Below are positions 10,946-18,934 of a stretch of DNA of 64,000 bases, piece by piece. The stretch's first letter is position 1; each line of letters opens with the position of its first letter. Origin of the DNA: Flavobacteriales bacterium (GTDB lineage Bacteria; Bacteroidota; Bacteroidia; Flavobacteriales_F; PHOS-HE28). The notes under the pieces were generated by a model. The model saw only the letters and a program-made list of their open reading frames with translations. It was not told the DNA's origin and did not search any database. The position numbers were made by a program, and so were the translations under genes. Location of the stretch: assembly GCA_030584065.1 (NCBI GenBank), contig CP129489.1, forward strand, positions 380,797 to 444,796, given 5' to 3'.

Positions 10946-13506
10946 AGCAGGTTGTTCGGGTTGCCGTAGGGCCTGCGCTGCTCGAACTTCATGTCGCGCA
11001 GGATGCTGGCCTTCACGTTGATGCGCACCATGAAGCTCTTGCGCAGACCGATGGGGATGATGTTGAAGTTGAACTCCCAGCAGTGGAGGTCCCAGTAGAG
11101 GTTGAGCGAGGTGGGGGTCCATTCGCCGGCCACGATGTCGTAGCCGCTGCTACCGCCGAGCTTCCAGTGCTTGAGCACGGTGATGTCGCCGTTGAAGAGC
11201 ACGCTCTGGCGCTCCTGCTGGGTGTATGCGCCGCCGGCGTAGGCGCGGCTCACGTCGTAGCTGTAGTTCACGCTCAGGCGCCACGGCATGCGGAAGTCCA
11301 CCTGGGCGCCCTTGCCGGGGTCGCTGTCCTCCACCACCTGGCGGTCGCCGCTGGCGGGTTCGCTGCCCTGCCCATAGCGGCGGCTCTTCAGGTCGAAGCC
11401 CACGGCCACGTTGGTGTAGGTCATCCGGGCCAGGGCGCCGCTCACGCTGCGCTCGCTGCGGTCGATGCGGCGCCCCAGGGTGTCCACCGCGTATGGGTCC
11501 CAGGTGCTGGTCACGTTCACGTTGAAGGTGTTGAGCAGGGCCGTGCGCGCGGCGATGGCCACGGGCGACCAGCGCACGGAGTCCTGCAGCATATCGTAGC
11601 TGGCGTTGATGCCCACGAAGTCGAGCAGCTTGATCTTGCGGTAGCCCTCCTCGCCGGGGGGCTGGCCGAGCGAATCGGCGCGGAGGCCCTTGCTGCGCAC
11701 CTTGGCTTCCACGTTCTGGATGAGGCCCAGGCTGAGCGCGCCGCTCTCGCCCGCGGCCGGCTCGCCGTAGATGCCGATCTGGTAGGGCGAGTAGCTGGCC
11801 AGGGCGCCGTCTGTGCCGAAGGGCCCTTCGATGCGGGTGCTGTTGTCCGGCCGGTAGCTCAGGCCCACGGTGGGCGTAAGGGTGTGCCGGATGGCCTTCA
11901 GCACGCCGCGGCGGAAGGTGTACATGCCGTAGAGCTTGCTGGTGAGCGTGGCGCCCGCGCTCCATTCGCCGGCGCGGCGGAAGCCCGCCACCGTATCGCG
12001 CACGGTATAGATGGTGTCGCCGGTATTGATGGCCGTCTGGCGCAGGGTTTCCAGGTACCAGCGGTCGGTGAAGCGGAACTCGGGGTTCAGGCTCACGAAG
12101 CGGTTCTTGAGGGCGGTGGTGAGGGCGGCGGTATGGCGCATGCCGTTGCGCGCCTCGCGTGCCAGGGTGGGCAGGTTGGCCAGGTAGAGCCGCTCCTCGG
12201 TGGTGCTGAGCCGGTTGTCGAGGTTGGCCGTGTAGGTGAGGGCCAGCTGGTCGTACCAGCGGGATGGTGCGCCCACCGGCCGCAGCAGCTGGATGGGAAG
12301 GATGCGCTGCAGGTTGAAGGTGACGGCCGGCAGGGTGATGTCGAAGCTGCGGTTGAGCGTGTTCTGCCGGTGCAGCGCGTTCACCGCCAGGGTGTAGGGC
12401 TTGCCGGGCCACAGGTGCGTCCAGCTGATGTTGCTCTGGAAGGTGTTGCTGAGGTAGTCGCCGAAGCTGCTGTTGAAGTTGTTGGTGAAATTGCTGCTGG
12501 TGCCCAGGTTCACGCTGGCGCTGAACCGGTCGGTGAGGCTGGCCTGGGGCGCCACGGTGTGCGCCCAGTTGACGAAGAAGTTGCGCTGGCGGCTGAAGTC
12601 GGGGAATTCGGGGTCGCCGTTGAGCAGGGTGCTGTGGCTCACCTGCAGGCTGCCGGCGTAGCGGTAGCGCGCCTTGTAGCGGGTGAGGCCGCGCAGGGCC
12701 CAGCTGCCACGGCTGTAGATGTCGCCGGTGAGCTGCAGGTCCATGCGGTCGCCCAAGGGCTGGTACCAGCCCCCGTTGAGGAGGAAGTAGCCCAGGTTGT
12801 CGTTGTTGCCCCAGGTGGGGATGAGCACCCCGCTGCTGCCGCCCTTCTTGTTGGGGAAGAGGCCGAAGGGCACCGCCAGCGGGGCGGGTATCCTGCGGAA
12901 CTTCATGTAAGCGGGGCCGGCCACGATCTTGTCGTCCGGGATCACCATCATGCGGCTCACCTGGAAATGGTAGTGGGGCTTGGGCCGGTCGCAAGTGGTG
13001 AGCATGCCGCGCAGGCTGTGCACCTCGCCGTTGGGGTGGCGCTTGCTGAGCCCGGCGTGCACCCAGGCCTCCTGCTCCTGGGTGCGCACCTCGCGGATGA
13101 GGCCCACCTTGGTGCGCAGGTTCACGCGGATGCTGTCGGCATCGATGGTGTGGCCGTCCTGCGTCAGGCGCGGCTTCCCGGCCGTGGCGCCGGTGCTGTC
13201 GGGCGCGCCGTAGGCATGGGCCTCCTCGTCGCTGAAGCTGAAGGCGATGCGGTCCGCGCTGAGCTGCGTGCCCCGGTAGCTCACCGTGGCGGCGCCGAAG
13301 AGGTACACCGTTTGCGAGGCCAGGTCGTACCGGATGCTGTCGCGCGCCTCGTAGCGCACCTCGGCATCGAGCTTCTGCCCCCACGCCCGCTGGCCCGGGC
13401 ACATCAACACGGACGTGATGAAAACTGCGGCGATGCGCGACCAGCCCTCCCAGGACCGGCCTCTAGTTTCGCGCCTCAGGGGCCGGATGCGTAGCGGTGC
13501 CGTCAT
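10939..13506 (-). CDS. LptD/OstA-like outer-membrane LPS assembly protein
   Basis: Large beta-barrel candidate for lipopolysaccharide insertion, about 855 residues. The ATG at 13506 (MTAPLRIRPLRR) precedes a hydrophobic export segment ending in GQRAWGQ. The open frame extends to 13713, but those residues overlap the divergent amidase gene and are not plausible. The N-terminal part is an OstA-type beta-jellyroll (YEARDSIRYDLASQTVYLFG, then DGHTIDADSIRVNL). The rest is rich in alternating aromatic strands typical of a barrel and ends YGNPNNLLY. The Bacteroidota branch differs from proteobacterial LptD, so I give no symbol. It overlaps queA convergently. A TACTTTTC box (13537-13544) lies 30 nt upstream. 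Confidence 0.85.
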   Translation of the reverse strand: MTAPLRIRPLRRETRGRSWEGWSRIAAVFITSVLMCPGQRAWGQKLDAEVRYEARDSIRYDLASQTVYLFGAATVSYRGTQLSADRIAFSFSDEEAHAYGAPDSTGATAGKPRLTQDGHTIDADSIRVNLRTKVGLIREVRTQEQEAWVHAGLSKRHPNGEVHSLRGMLTTCDRPKPHYHFQVSRMMVIPDDKIVAGPAYMKFRRIPAPLAVPFGLFPNKKGGSSGVLIPTWGNNDNLGYFLLNGGWYQPLGDRMDLQLTGDIYSRGSWALRGLTRYKARYRYAGSLQVSHSTLLNGDPEFPDFSRQRNFFVNWAHTVAPQASLTDRFSASVNLGTSSNFTNNFNSSFGDYLSNTFQSNISWTHLWPGKPYTLAVNALHRQNTLNRSFDITLPAVTFNLQRILPIQLLRPVGAPSRWYDQLALTYTANLDNRLSTTEERLYLANLPTLAREARNGMRHTAALTTALKNRFVSLNPEFRFTDRWYLETLRQTAINTGDTIYTVRDTVAGFRRAGEWSAGATLTSKLYGMYTFRRGVLKAIRHTLTPTVGLSYRPDNSTRIEGPFGTDGALASYSPYQIGIYGEPAAGESGALSLGLIQNVEAKVRSKGLRADSLGQPPGEEGYRKIKLLDFVGINASYDMLQDSVRWSPVAIAARTALLNTFNVNVTSTWDPYAVDTLGRRIDRSERSVSGALARMTYTNVAVGFDLKSRRYGQGSEPASGDRQVVEDSDPGKGAQVDFRMPWRLSVNYSYDVSRAYAGGAYTQQERQSVLFNGDITVLKHWKLGGSSGYDIVAGEWTPTSLNLYWDLHCWEFNFNIIPIGLRKSFMVRINVKASILRDMKFEQRRPYGNPNNLLY

Positions 13507-13536
13507 TGCCCGTCTATCCTCGCGGAGCAGCGGGCC

Positions 13537-13544
13537 GAAAAGTA
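13537..13544 (-). promoter_or_regulatory. putative -7 box of the LptD-like gene (TACTTTTC)
   Basis: Minus-strand TACTTTTC matches TAnnTTTG at all fixed positions except the last and lies in the 58-bp gap between the divergent LptD-like and amidase genes. Confidence 0.4.
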
Positions 13545-13564
13545 CGCATCGCCCTCCGCGCCCC

Positions 13565-14704
13565 ATGGAACGCCGCCTGCGCCCCATCCTGCTCGCCTTA
13601 ACGATCCTTGTGGCCTGGTGCGGCGCGCAGGGCCAGGGACGCGATCCGCACCACATCCGCACCATCGTGCTCGATGCGGGCCACGGCGGCAAGGATCCCG
13701 GCAACCTGGGCACCGGCCGCTACAGGACCACCGAGAAGCACGTGTCGCTGAACGTGGCGCGTCTCGTGGGCCGCTACCTCAATGAGGCCTTCCCCGATGT
13801 GAAGGTGGTGTACACGCGCGAGGACGACCGCTTCATCGAGCTCATGGAGCGCACCCAGATCGCCAACCGCGCCAAGGCCGACATCTTCCTCAGCATCCAC
13901 TGCAATGCCAACGACAGCAAGGACCCGCACGGCTGCGAGACCTACGTGATGGGCCTGCACAAGACCGAGGCCAACATGCGCGTGGCGCAGAAGGAGAACG
14001 CCGCCATCCTGCTGGAGGACGGCCACGAGCTGAAGTACGACGGCTACGACCCCAAGGACCCCGAGAGCCAGATCGCGCTGAGCCTGCGCCAGAACGTGCA
14101 CCTGGACCAGAGCCTGCTGCTGAGCTCCCTCATCCAGAAGCAATTCAAGGATCGCGTGGGACGGGTGGACCGCGGCGTGAAGCAGGCCGGATTCCTGGTG
14201 ATCAGCTACACCACCATGCCCGCGGTGCTCATCGAACTGGGTTTCCTCACCAATCCAACGGAAGAGGATTTCCTGCAGGGCGAGCAGGGGCAGGACTACA
14301 TGGCCAGCGCCATCTACCGGGCCATCAAGGAGTACAAGGGCATCGTGGAGGGCGTGCCGGTGGAAGCGGCGCAGGAGGCCCGGCCCGACAGCACGCGCGT
14401 GGCGGTGAAGGAACCCGCACCGCAGCCGGTGGCCGGAGGCGTGCGCTTCAAGGTGCAGGTAGCCACCAGCGCCAAGCGCATCGAGCCCAAGCCGAGGAAC
14501 TTCAGCGGACTGGAGGGCGTGGAGGAGCACAAGGGGCAGGGCCTGTACAAGTACACCGTGGGCGATGAGCCCACCCTGGCGGCGGCCCGCGAGCTGCAGG
14601 CGGCGTGCAAGGCGAAGGGCTTCGACGGCGCCTTCATCGTGGCCTTCCGCGATGGGCAGCGGATCGATCTGCAGGAAGCGGTTACTTTGGCCGGTGGGCG
14701 ATAA
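13565..14704 (+). CDS. N-acetylmuramoyl-L-alanine amidase (Amidase_3) with SPOR-like C-terminus
   Basis: Periplasmic zinc amidase cleaving peptide side chains from murein glycan, about 379 residues. The start at 13565 yields the signal peptide MERRLRPILLALTILVAWCGAQGQ (read over its length). The Amidase_3 motifs are all visible: DAGHGGKDPG (Zn His), an early Glu in TEKHVSLN, LSIHCNAN (second His) and VLIELGFLTN (catalytic Glu). The C-terminal 80 or so residues (VRFKVQVATSAKRI... FDGAFIVAFRDG) resemble a SPOR peptidoglycan-binding fold. The next gene is mlaD, 9 nt downstream, so co-transcription is likely. Confidence 0.92.
   Translation: MERRLRPILLALTILVAWCGAQGQGRDPHHIRTIVLDAGHGGKDPGNLGTGRYRTTEKHVSLNVARLVGRYLNEAFPDVKVVYTREDDRFIELMERTQIANRAKADIFLSIHCNANDSKDPHGCETYVMGLHKTEANMRVAQKENAAILLEDGHELKYDGYDPKDPESQIALSLRQNVHLDQSLLLSSLIQKQFKDRVGRVDRGVKQAGFLVISYTTMPAVLIELGFLTNPTEEDFLQGEQGQDYMASAIYRAIKEYKGIVEGVPVEAAQEARPDSTRVAVKEPAPQPVAGGVRFKVQVATSAKRIEPKPRNFSGLEGVEEHKGQGLYKYTVGDEPTLAAARELQAACKAKGFDGAFIVAFRDGQRIDLQEAVTLAGGR
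14682..14689 (+). promoter_or_regulatory. putative internal -7 box before mlaD (TTACTTTG)
   Basis: TTACTTTG lies in the last codons of the amidase gene, 24 nt before the mlaD ATG. It could allow separate transcription of mlaD. Confidence 0.35.
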
Positions 14705-14713
14705 CGACAGCCG

Positions 14714-15736
14714 ATGAGGATCAAGCGCGAGTACTCGATTGCCGCACTGGCCGTTGCCGGTATCGCGCTGCTCATCTTCGGCCTCAACTACCTCAAGGGC
14801 AGGGACCTGCTCCAGCGGCGCAACGTGTTCCATGTGGTGTACCCCGACATCTCGGGCATCACCTCAGCCAGCCCGGTCTTCTTCAACGGCCTCAAGGTGG
14901 GCCAGGTGGTGGGCACCAGCATGGAGCCCGATGGCTCGGGCAACATCCGCATCAGCTTCCAGCTCAACGAGGACCGGCTGAAGCTCACCGAGGACAGCCG
15001 GGTGGAGATCTACAGCGCCGACCTGTTCTCCAGGGCGCTCCGCGTGGTGAACGGAACCAGCCCTGTACTGGCGGAGCCCGGCGCCACCCTGCGCGGCACG
15101 GCCCAGGCGAGCCTCACCGATGCCGTGAGCGCCCAGATCGACCCGCTGAAGGCCCGCGCCGAGAGCATGCTCGCCAATGTGGACTCGGTGCTCAATGCGC
15201 TGCAGCAGCTCATGAACGAGAAGGCCGTCGGCGACATCGACAGCAGCTTCACCAGCGTGCGCATGGCCCTGGCCACACTCAGCCAGACGGCGCGCCGGCT
15301 CGACCAGCTGGTGGCGCTGGAGAGCGCCACCCTCAGCGCCACCCTGCGCAACATGGAGCGCGTGAGCGCCACCCTCGCGGAGAACTCCGATGAGCTGGAC
15401 CGCACCTTCGGCAACCTCGACACCCTCACCGCGGAGCTCGCCCACGGCCGCCTGCGCAAGGTGCTCGACGAGCTGGCAGCCACCAGCACCGAGCTGCGGA
15501 AGATCACCACCGGCATCAGCAGCGGCGAGGGCACCATGGGCAAGCTCGTCACCAATGACAGCCTCTACGCCAACCTGAACAACGCCAGCCGCGAGCTGGA
15601 CCTGCTGCTGGAGGACCTGCGGCTGAACCCCAACCGCTACTTCAGCGTTTTCGGGAAGAAGGACCGCTTGCCCAAGCTGAGCGACAGCGATGTGGAGCGC
15701 ATCAAGGAGGCGATGAAAAAGGACGGGAAGCCATGA
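14714..15736 (+). CDS. mlaD: MlaD/MCE-domain phospholipid transport protein
   Basis: Inner-membrane-anchored, periplasmic MCE protein of a lipid transporter. 340 residues. One N-terminal membrane helix (IAALAVAGIALLIFGLNYL) is followed by a single MCE domain (FHVVYPDISGITSASPVFFNGLKVGQV). A long helical tail comes next, with repeated LNALQQLMN/ATLRNMERVSATL-type heptads, probably forming the hexamer tunnel. It overlaps the next gene by ATGA. MlaE and MlaF partners are not in the window. Confidence 0.88.
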   Translation: MRIKREYSIAALAVAGIALLIFGLNYLKGRDLLQRRNVFHVVYPDISGITSASPVFFNGLKVGQVVGTSMEPDGSGNIRISFQLNEDRLKLTEDSRVEIYSADLFSRALRVVNGTSPVLAEPGATLRGTAQASLTDAVSAQIDPLKARAESMLANVDSVLNALQQLMNEKAVGDIDSSFTSVRMALATLSQTARRLDQLVALESATLSATLRNMERVSATLAENSDELDRTFGNLDTLTAELAHGRLRKVLDELAATSTELRKITTGISSGEGTMGKLVTNDSLYANLNNASRELDLLLEDLRLNPNRYFSVFGKKDRLPKLSDSDVERIKEAMKKDGKP

Positions 15737-17070
15737 TGGGGCAGATCCTGTTCGCCCTTCTCCTCATCGCCGCCATCGCGCTCTTCACGCGCAGCATCCG
15801 GCGCGTGGTCCGCAACATCCGGCTAGGGAGGCCGGAGCCCATCAACGGCCGAAGGGCCGAGCGCTGGCGCACCATGGCCTTGGTCGCCCTCGGCCAGAGC
15901 AAGATGGTGGCCCGCCCCGTGGCAGGGATCATGCACATCCTCATCTACGCGGGCTTCGTCATCATCAACATCGAGGTGCTCGAGATCATCATCGACGGCC
16001 TCTTCGGCACCCACCGCATCGGGGCGGTGCTCGGGCCCTTCTACGATTTCCTCATCGGCAGCTTCGAGGTCCTCGCCGTCGGCGTGCTGCTGGCCTGCGT
16101 GGTCTTCATCGCACGCCGCGCCGTGCTCCAGCTCCCGCGCTTCCGCAAGCCTGAGATGAAGGGCTGGCCCTCGAAGGACGCCATGATCATCCTGGTGGTG
16201 GAGATCGCCCTGATGAGCGCCTTCCTCACCATGAACGCGGCCGACCTTGCGCTGCAGGAGCTGGGCGATGCGCATTACCCGCCGGCCGGCTCCTACCCGG
16301 TGAGCGCGGGCTTGGCGGCGGCGTTCGGGCTCACCGGCCTCCAGCCTGCGTCCCTTGCGCTCATCGAGCGCAGCGCCTGGTGGTTCCACATCATCGGCAT
16401 CCTCGCCTTCCTCAATTACCTGCCCTACAGCAAGCATTTCCACATCGTGCTGGCCTTCCCCAACGTGTGGTACGGCAAGCTGGAGCCCCGCACGCAGGTG
16501 GCCAACATGCCGCGCATCACCGGCGAGGTGCGGAGCATGATCGACCCCTCTGTGCCGCCGCCCGAACCGGCTCCGGCGCGCACGGTGGCGGGCGCGGAGA
16601 TGCCCGAGCGCTTCGGGGCGAAGGACGTCTTCGACCTCAGCTGGAAGAGCCTGATGGACGCCTACAGCTGCACCGAGTGCGGCCGCTGCACCAGCGAATG
16701 CCCCGCCAACCTCACCGGCAAGCTCCTCAGCCCGCGCAAGATCATGATGGACACGCGCGACCGCTTGGAGGAGGTGGGGAAGGCGATCGACGCCAAAGGC
16801 AAGTGGGAGGACGACGGCAACAGCCTGCACACGCGCATCAGCGAGGAGGAGCTTTGGGCCTGCACCACCTGCAACGCCTGCACCCAGGCCTGTCCGGTGA
16901 ACATCGATCCGGTGGGCATCATCCTGGAGATGCGCCGCTACAAGGTGATGGAGGAGAGCAGCACGCGCCCCGCCCTCACCGGCATGTTCAACAACGTGGA
17001 GAATAACGGCGCGCCTTGGGCCTTCGGGCCTGATAAGCGATTGGATTGGGCGAACGATGTCAATGGTTGA
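15733..17070 (+). CDS. membrane-bound 4Fe-4S dicluster protein (NarI/HdrC-like fusion)
   Basis: Predicted redox protein of 445 residues. The N-terminal half has several membrane helices resembling the cytochrome b-like NarI/HdrE fold, with His residues in HILIYAGFV and SKHFHIVLAF. The C-terminal half is an HdrC-type ferredoxin domain with CTECGRCTSECP and CTTCNACTQACP, enough for two [4Fe-4S] clusters. The ATG at 15733 overlaps the mlaD stop; a second ATG at 15736 is equally possible. The HdrB-like gene follows. Together they could pass electrons between a membrane carrier and a thiol or other acceptor. The real substrate is unknown. Confidence 0.88.
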   Translation: MMGQILFALLLIAAIALFTRSIRRVVRNIRLGRPEPINGRRAERWRTMALVALGQSKMVARPVAGIMHILIYAGFVIINIEVLEIIIDGLFGTHRIGAVLGPFYDFLIGSFEVLAVGVLLACVVFIARRAVLQLPRFRKPEMKGWPSKDAMIILVVEIALMSAFLTMNAADLALQELGDAHYPPAGSYPVSAGLAAAFGLTGLQPASLALIERSAWWFHIIGILAFLNYLPYSKHFHIVLAFPNVWYGKLEPRTQVANMPRITGEVRSMIDPSVPPPEPAPARTVAGAEMPERFGAKDVFDLSWKSLMDAYSCTECGRCTSECPANLTGKLLSPRKIMMDTRDRLEEVGKAIDAKGKWEDDGNSLHTRISEEELWACTTCNACTQACPVNIDPVGIILEMRRYKVMEESSTRPALTGMFNNVENNGAPWAFGPDKRLDWANDVNG

Positions 17071-17082
17071 AGCACCTGTAGC

Positions 17083-17101
17083 GTCGACCCGCAGGGTCGA
17101 C
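17083..17101. repeat. short inverted repeat GTCGACCC-gca-GGGTCGAC
   Basis: Perfect 8-bp arms with a 3-nt loop in the gap between the two Fe-S genes. It may be a small dispersed palindrome or a stem that tunes expression of the second gene. I saw no second copy in the window. Confidence 0.5.
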
Positions 17102-17114
17102 CATGCGAATTAGG

Positions 17115-17903
17115 ATGGAACAGATACGCATCCCCACCATGGCCGAGTTCGCCGCCACCGGCGAAGTGCCCGAGGTGCTGTTCTGGGTGGGCTGCGCCGG
17201 ATCGTTCGATGACCGTGCGCGCAAGATCACCAAGGCCTTCGTGCGCATCCTGAACGCCGCCAAGGTGAAGTTCGCCGTGCTGGGGCAGGAGGAGACGTGC
17301 ACCGGTGACCCGGCTCGTCGCGCCGGCAACGAATTCCTCTTCCAGATGCAGGCGCTGCAGAACGTAACGGTGCTGAACGGCTATGGCGTGAAGCGCATCG
17401 TCACCGCCTGCCCGCACTGCTTCAACACGCTGAAGAACGAATACCCCGCGCTGGGCGGCAGCTACGAGGTGCTGCACCACACGCAGTTCATCAACGCGCT
17501 GCTGAAGGAGGGGCGCATCAAGGTGGAGGGCGGCGGCTTCCAGGGCAAGCGCATCACCTTCCACGACCCCTGCTACCTGGGGCGCGGCAACGGCGAGTAC
17601 GAAGCGCCGCGCGAGGTGCTGCTGAAGCTCGATGCCGCCTTGGTGGAGCTGAAGCGCAGCCGGCAGAACGGCCTCTGCTGCGGCGCGGGCGGCGCCCAGA
17701 TGTTCAAGGAGGCCGAGCCCGGCACGCGCGAGGTGAACATCGAGCGCAGCGAGGAGGCGCTGGGCGCGAAGCCCGACGTCATCGCCGCCGGCTGCCCTTT
17801 CTGCAACACGATGCTCACCGACGGCGTGAAGCACTTCAACAAGGAAGGGGAGGTGAAGGTGAAGGACATCGCCGAGTTGATCGCCGAGGCATCGGATCTG
17901 TAG
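17115..17903 (+). CDS. (Fe-S)-binding protein with two CCG cysteine-rich domains (HdrB-like)
   Basis: Soluble partner of the preceding membrane Fe-S protein, about 262 residues. Two CCG-type cysteine clusters are visible: TACPHCFNTLKNEYP preceded by GCAGSFDDRA and ETCTGD, and FHDPCYLGRG followed by NGLCCGAGGAQMF and AAGCPFCNTML. In HdrB and related oxidoreductases such motifs bind a noncubane or [4Fe-4S] cluster. The ATG at 17115 (TAGGATG context) is preferred to 17103, which lies nearer the inverted repeat. By neighbourhood it works with the dicluster protein. Confidence 0.88.
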   Translation: MEQIRIPTMAEFAATGEVPEVLFWVGCAGSFDDRARKITKAFVRILNAAKVKFAVLGQEETCTGDPARRAGNEFLFQMQALQNVTVLNGYGVKRIVTACPHCFNTLKNEYPALGGSYEVLHHTQFINALLKEGRIKVEGGGFQGKRITFHDPCYLGRGNGEYEAPREVLLKLDAALVELKRSRQNGLCCGAGGAQMFKEAEPGTREVNIERSEEALGAKPDVIAAGCPFCNTMLTDGVKHFNKEGEVKVKDIAELIAEASDL

Positions 17904-17935
17904 AAGGAAGCGTCTAACCAGCAACCAGGAGCACG

Positions 17936-18439
17936 ATGAGCACCGCAGCGCCTTCCCCCATCCGCACCATCGACACCATGCCCGCCCACGCGCGCCTGTG
18001 GGTGTACAAGACCGTGCGCGACCTCAGCGCCGCCGAGCAGAAGCTCATCCGCGAGCGCGGTGCCGCCTTCACCAGCGGCTGGGCCGCGCACGGCGCACCG
18101 CTCGATGCCTGCGTGGACGTGCTGCGCAACCGCTTCGTCCTCATCGCCGTGGATGAGGAGCAGGCGCACGCCAGCGGCTGCAGCATCGACAAGAGCGTGG
18201 GTTTCGTGAAGCAGCTGGAGCACGACCTCAACCTCATGCTCACCGACCGCATGGTGGTGGTGTATGAGCGGGACGGCGCCATCGCCAGCTGTCGCCTGCA
18301 GGACCTGCCCGCGCTGCTGAAGGAGGGCGCCATCACGGCCGATACCCTCGTCTTCGACGACCTCGTGTCAACGGTGGGGGAGCTGAGGGAGCGCTTCCGA
18401 GTGCCCTTGCGGGCCAGCTGGATGGAGCGCTTCCTGTAG
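17936..18439 (+). CDS. conserved Bacteroidota protein, function unknown
   Basis: 167-residue soluble protein. Related proteins are often labelled ABC transporter ATPase, but this sequence shows neither a Walker A nor an ABC signature, so that label should not be trusted. Visible features are an N-terminal RLWVYKTVRDLSAAEQKLI segment, one Cys-rich spot (ASGCSIDKSV) and a C-terminal EKFR-like helix. It has a good Shine-Dalgarno-like AGGAG (17927-17931) 4 nt before the ATG, unusual for this window. It follows the two Fe-S genes in the same direction and is probably in the same operon. Confidence 0.7.
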   Translation: MSTAAPSPIRTIDTMPAHARLWVYKTVRDLSAAEQKLIRERGAAFTSGWAAHGAPLDACVDVLRNRFVLIAVDEEQAHASGCSIDKSVGFVKQLEHDLNLMLTDRMVVVYERDGAIASCRLQDLPALLKEGAITADTLVFDDLVSTVGELRERFRVPLRASWMERFL

Positions 18440-18505
18440 CGGCTCTTCCCAGTCCATTATTGAAAAGTCGGCACGGCGCCAGCCGGCAGGCGGCCGCCGG
18501 GTGGC

Positions 18506-18513
18506 CATCTTCG
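18506..18513 (+). promoter_or_regulatory. putative -7-like box of the CotH operon (CATCTTCG)
   Basis: CATCTTCG, 13 nt before the ATG of the small membrane protein. It is the only candidate box for this three-gene operon. Confidence 0.3.
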
Positions 18514-18526
18514 GCGGAAAGACCCC

Positions 18527-18934
18527 ATGCGTACCGAGGCCGATCGCTGGTTGGGCGCGCTGTTCCACGGCTGGGTGGAGCTGCTCACGCTGCTCGCCCT
18601 GCTCGGGGCAGCCCTGTTCCTCATGGGCTGGGCCTGGAACCGCGGCTTCCGCCCGGCCGACCGCGGCCCCTTGCTGAGCGTGCCGCTGCTCCTCGCCGGC
18701 TATGCGCTCGTGCTCCTGCTCCGGCATTTCCGCGATGACTCGGTGGCGGCGGCAATCATCGCCGTGGGTCTCCTGGCCGCCGGTGCGCTCAGCCGCAGCC
18801 TGCATCCGCGCGGCCTGTGGCTGCCTGCCATGGCGGTGAGCGCCCTGCTCGGCCTGGGGCTCAACCTCAGCGCCACGGCGCTTACTGCGGTGGCGCTGCT
18901 CGCGCTCCTCCTCAGCGCACGCTCGCAGCGATGA
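18527..18934 (+). CDS. small integral membrane protein heading the CotH operon
   Basis: 135 residues with four or more predicted membrane helices (for example LLTLLALLGAALFLMGWAW, LLSVPLLLAGYALVLLL, AAIIAVGLLAAGAL and a C-terminal pair). No catalytic motif is visible. It overlaps the downstream CotH kinase by ATGA at 18931, so translation is coupled and a joint role in the envelope is likely. Some CotH loci carry a DUF4956 membrane protein, but I cannot match this sequence to that family with confidence. Confidence 0.7.
   Translation: MRTEADRWLGALFHGWVELLTLLALLGAALFLMGWAWNRGFRPADRGPLLSVPLLLAGYALVLLLRHFRDDSVAAAIIAVGLLAAGALSRSLHPRGLWLPAMAVSALLGLGLNLSATALTAVALLALLLSARSQR

Noticed and set aside
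13507-13713. N-terminal extension of the LptD-like gene
   Set aside because: Overlaps the divergent amidase start and gives Arg-rich non-signal sequence.
17936-18439. ABC-transporter ATPase label for the 167-aa protein
   Set aside because: No Walker A, signature or Walker B is present.
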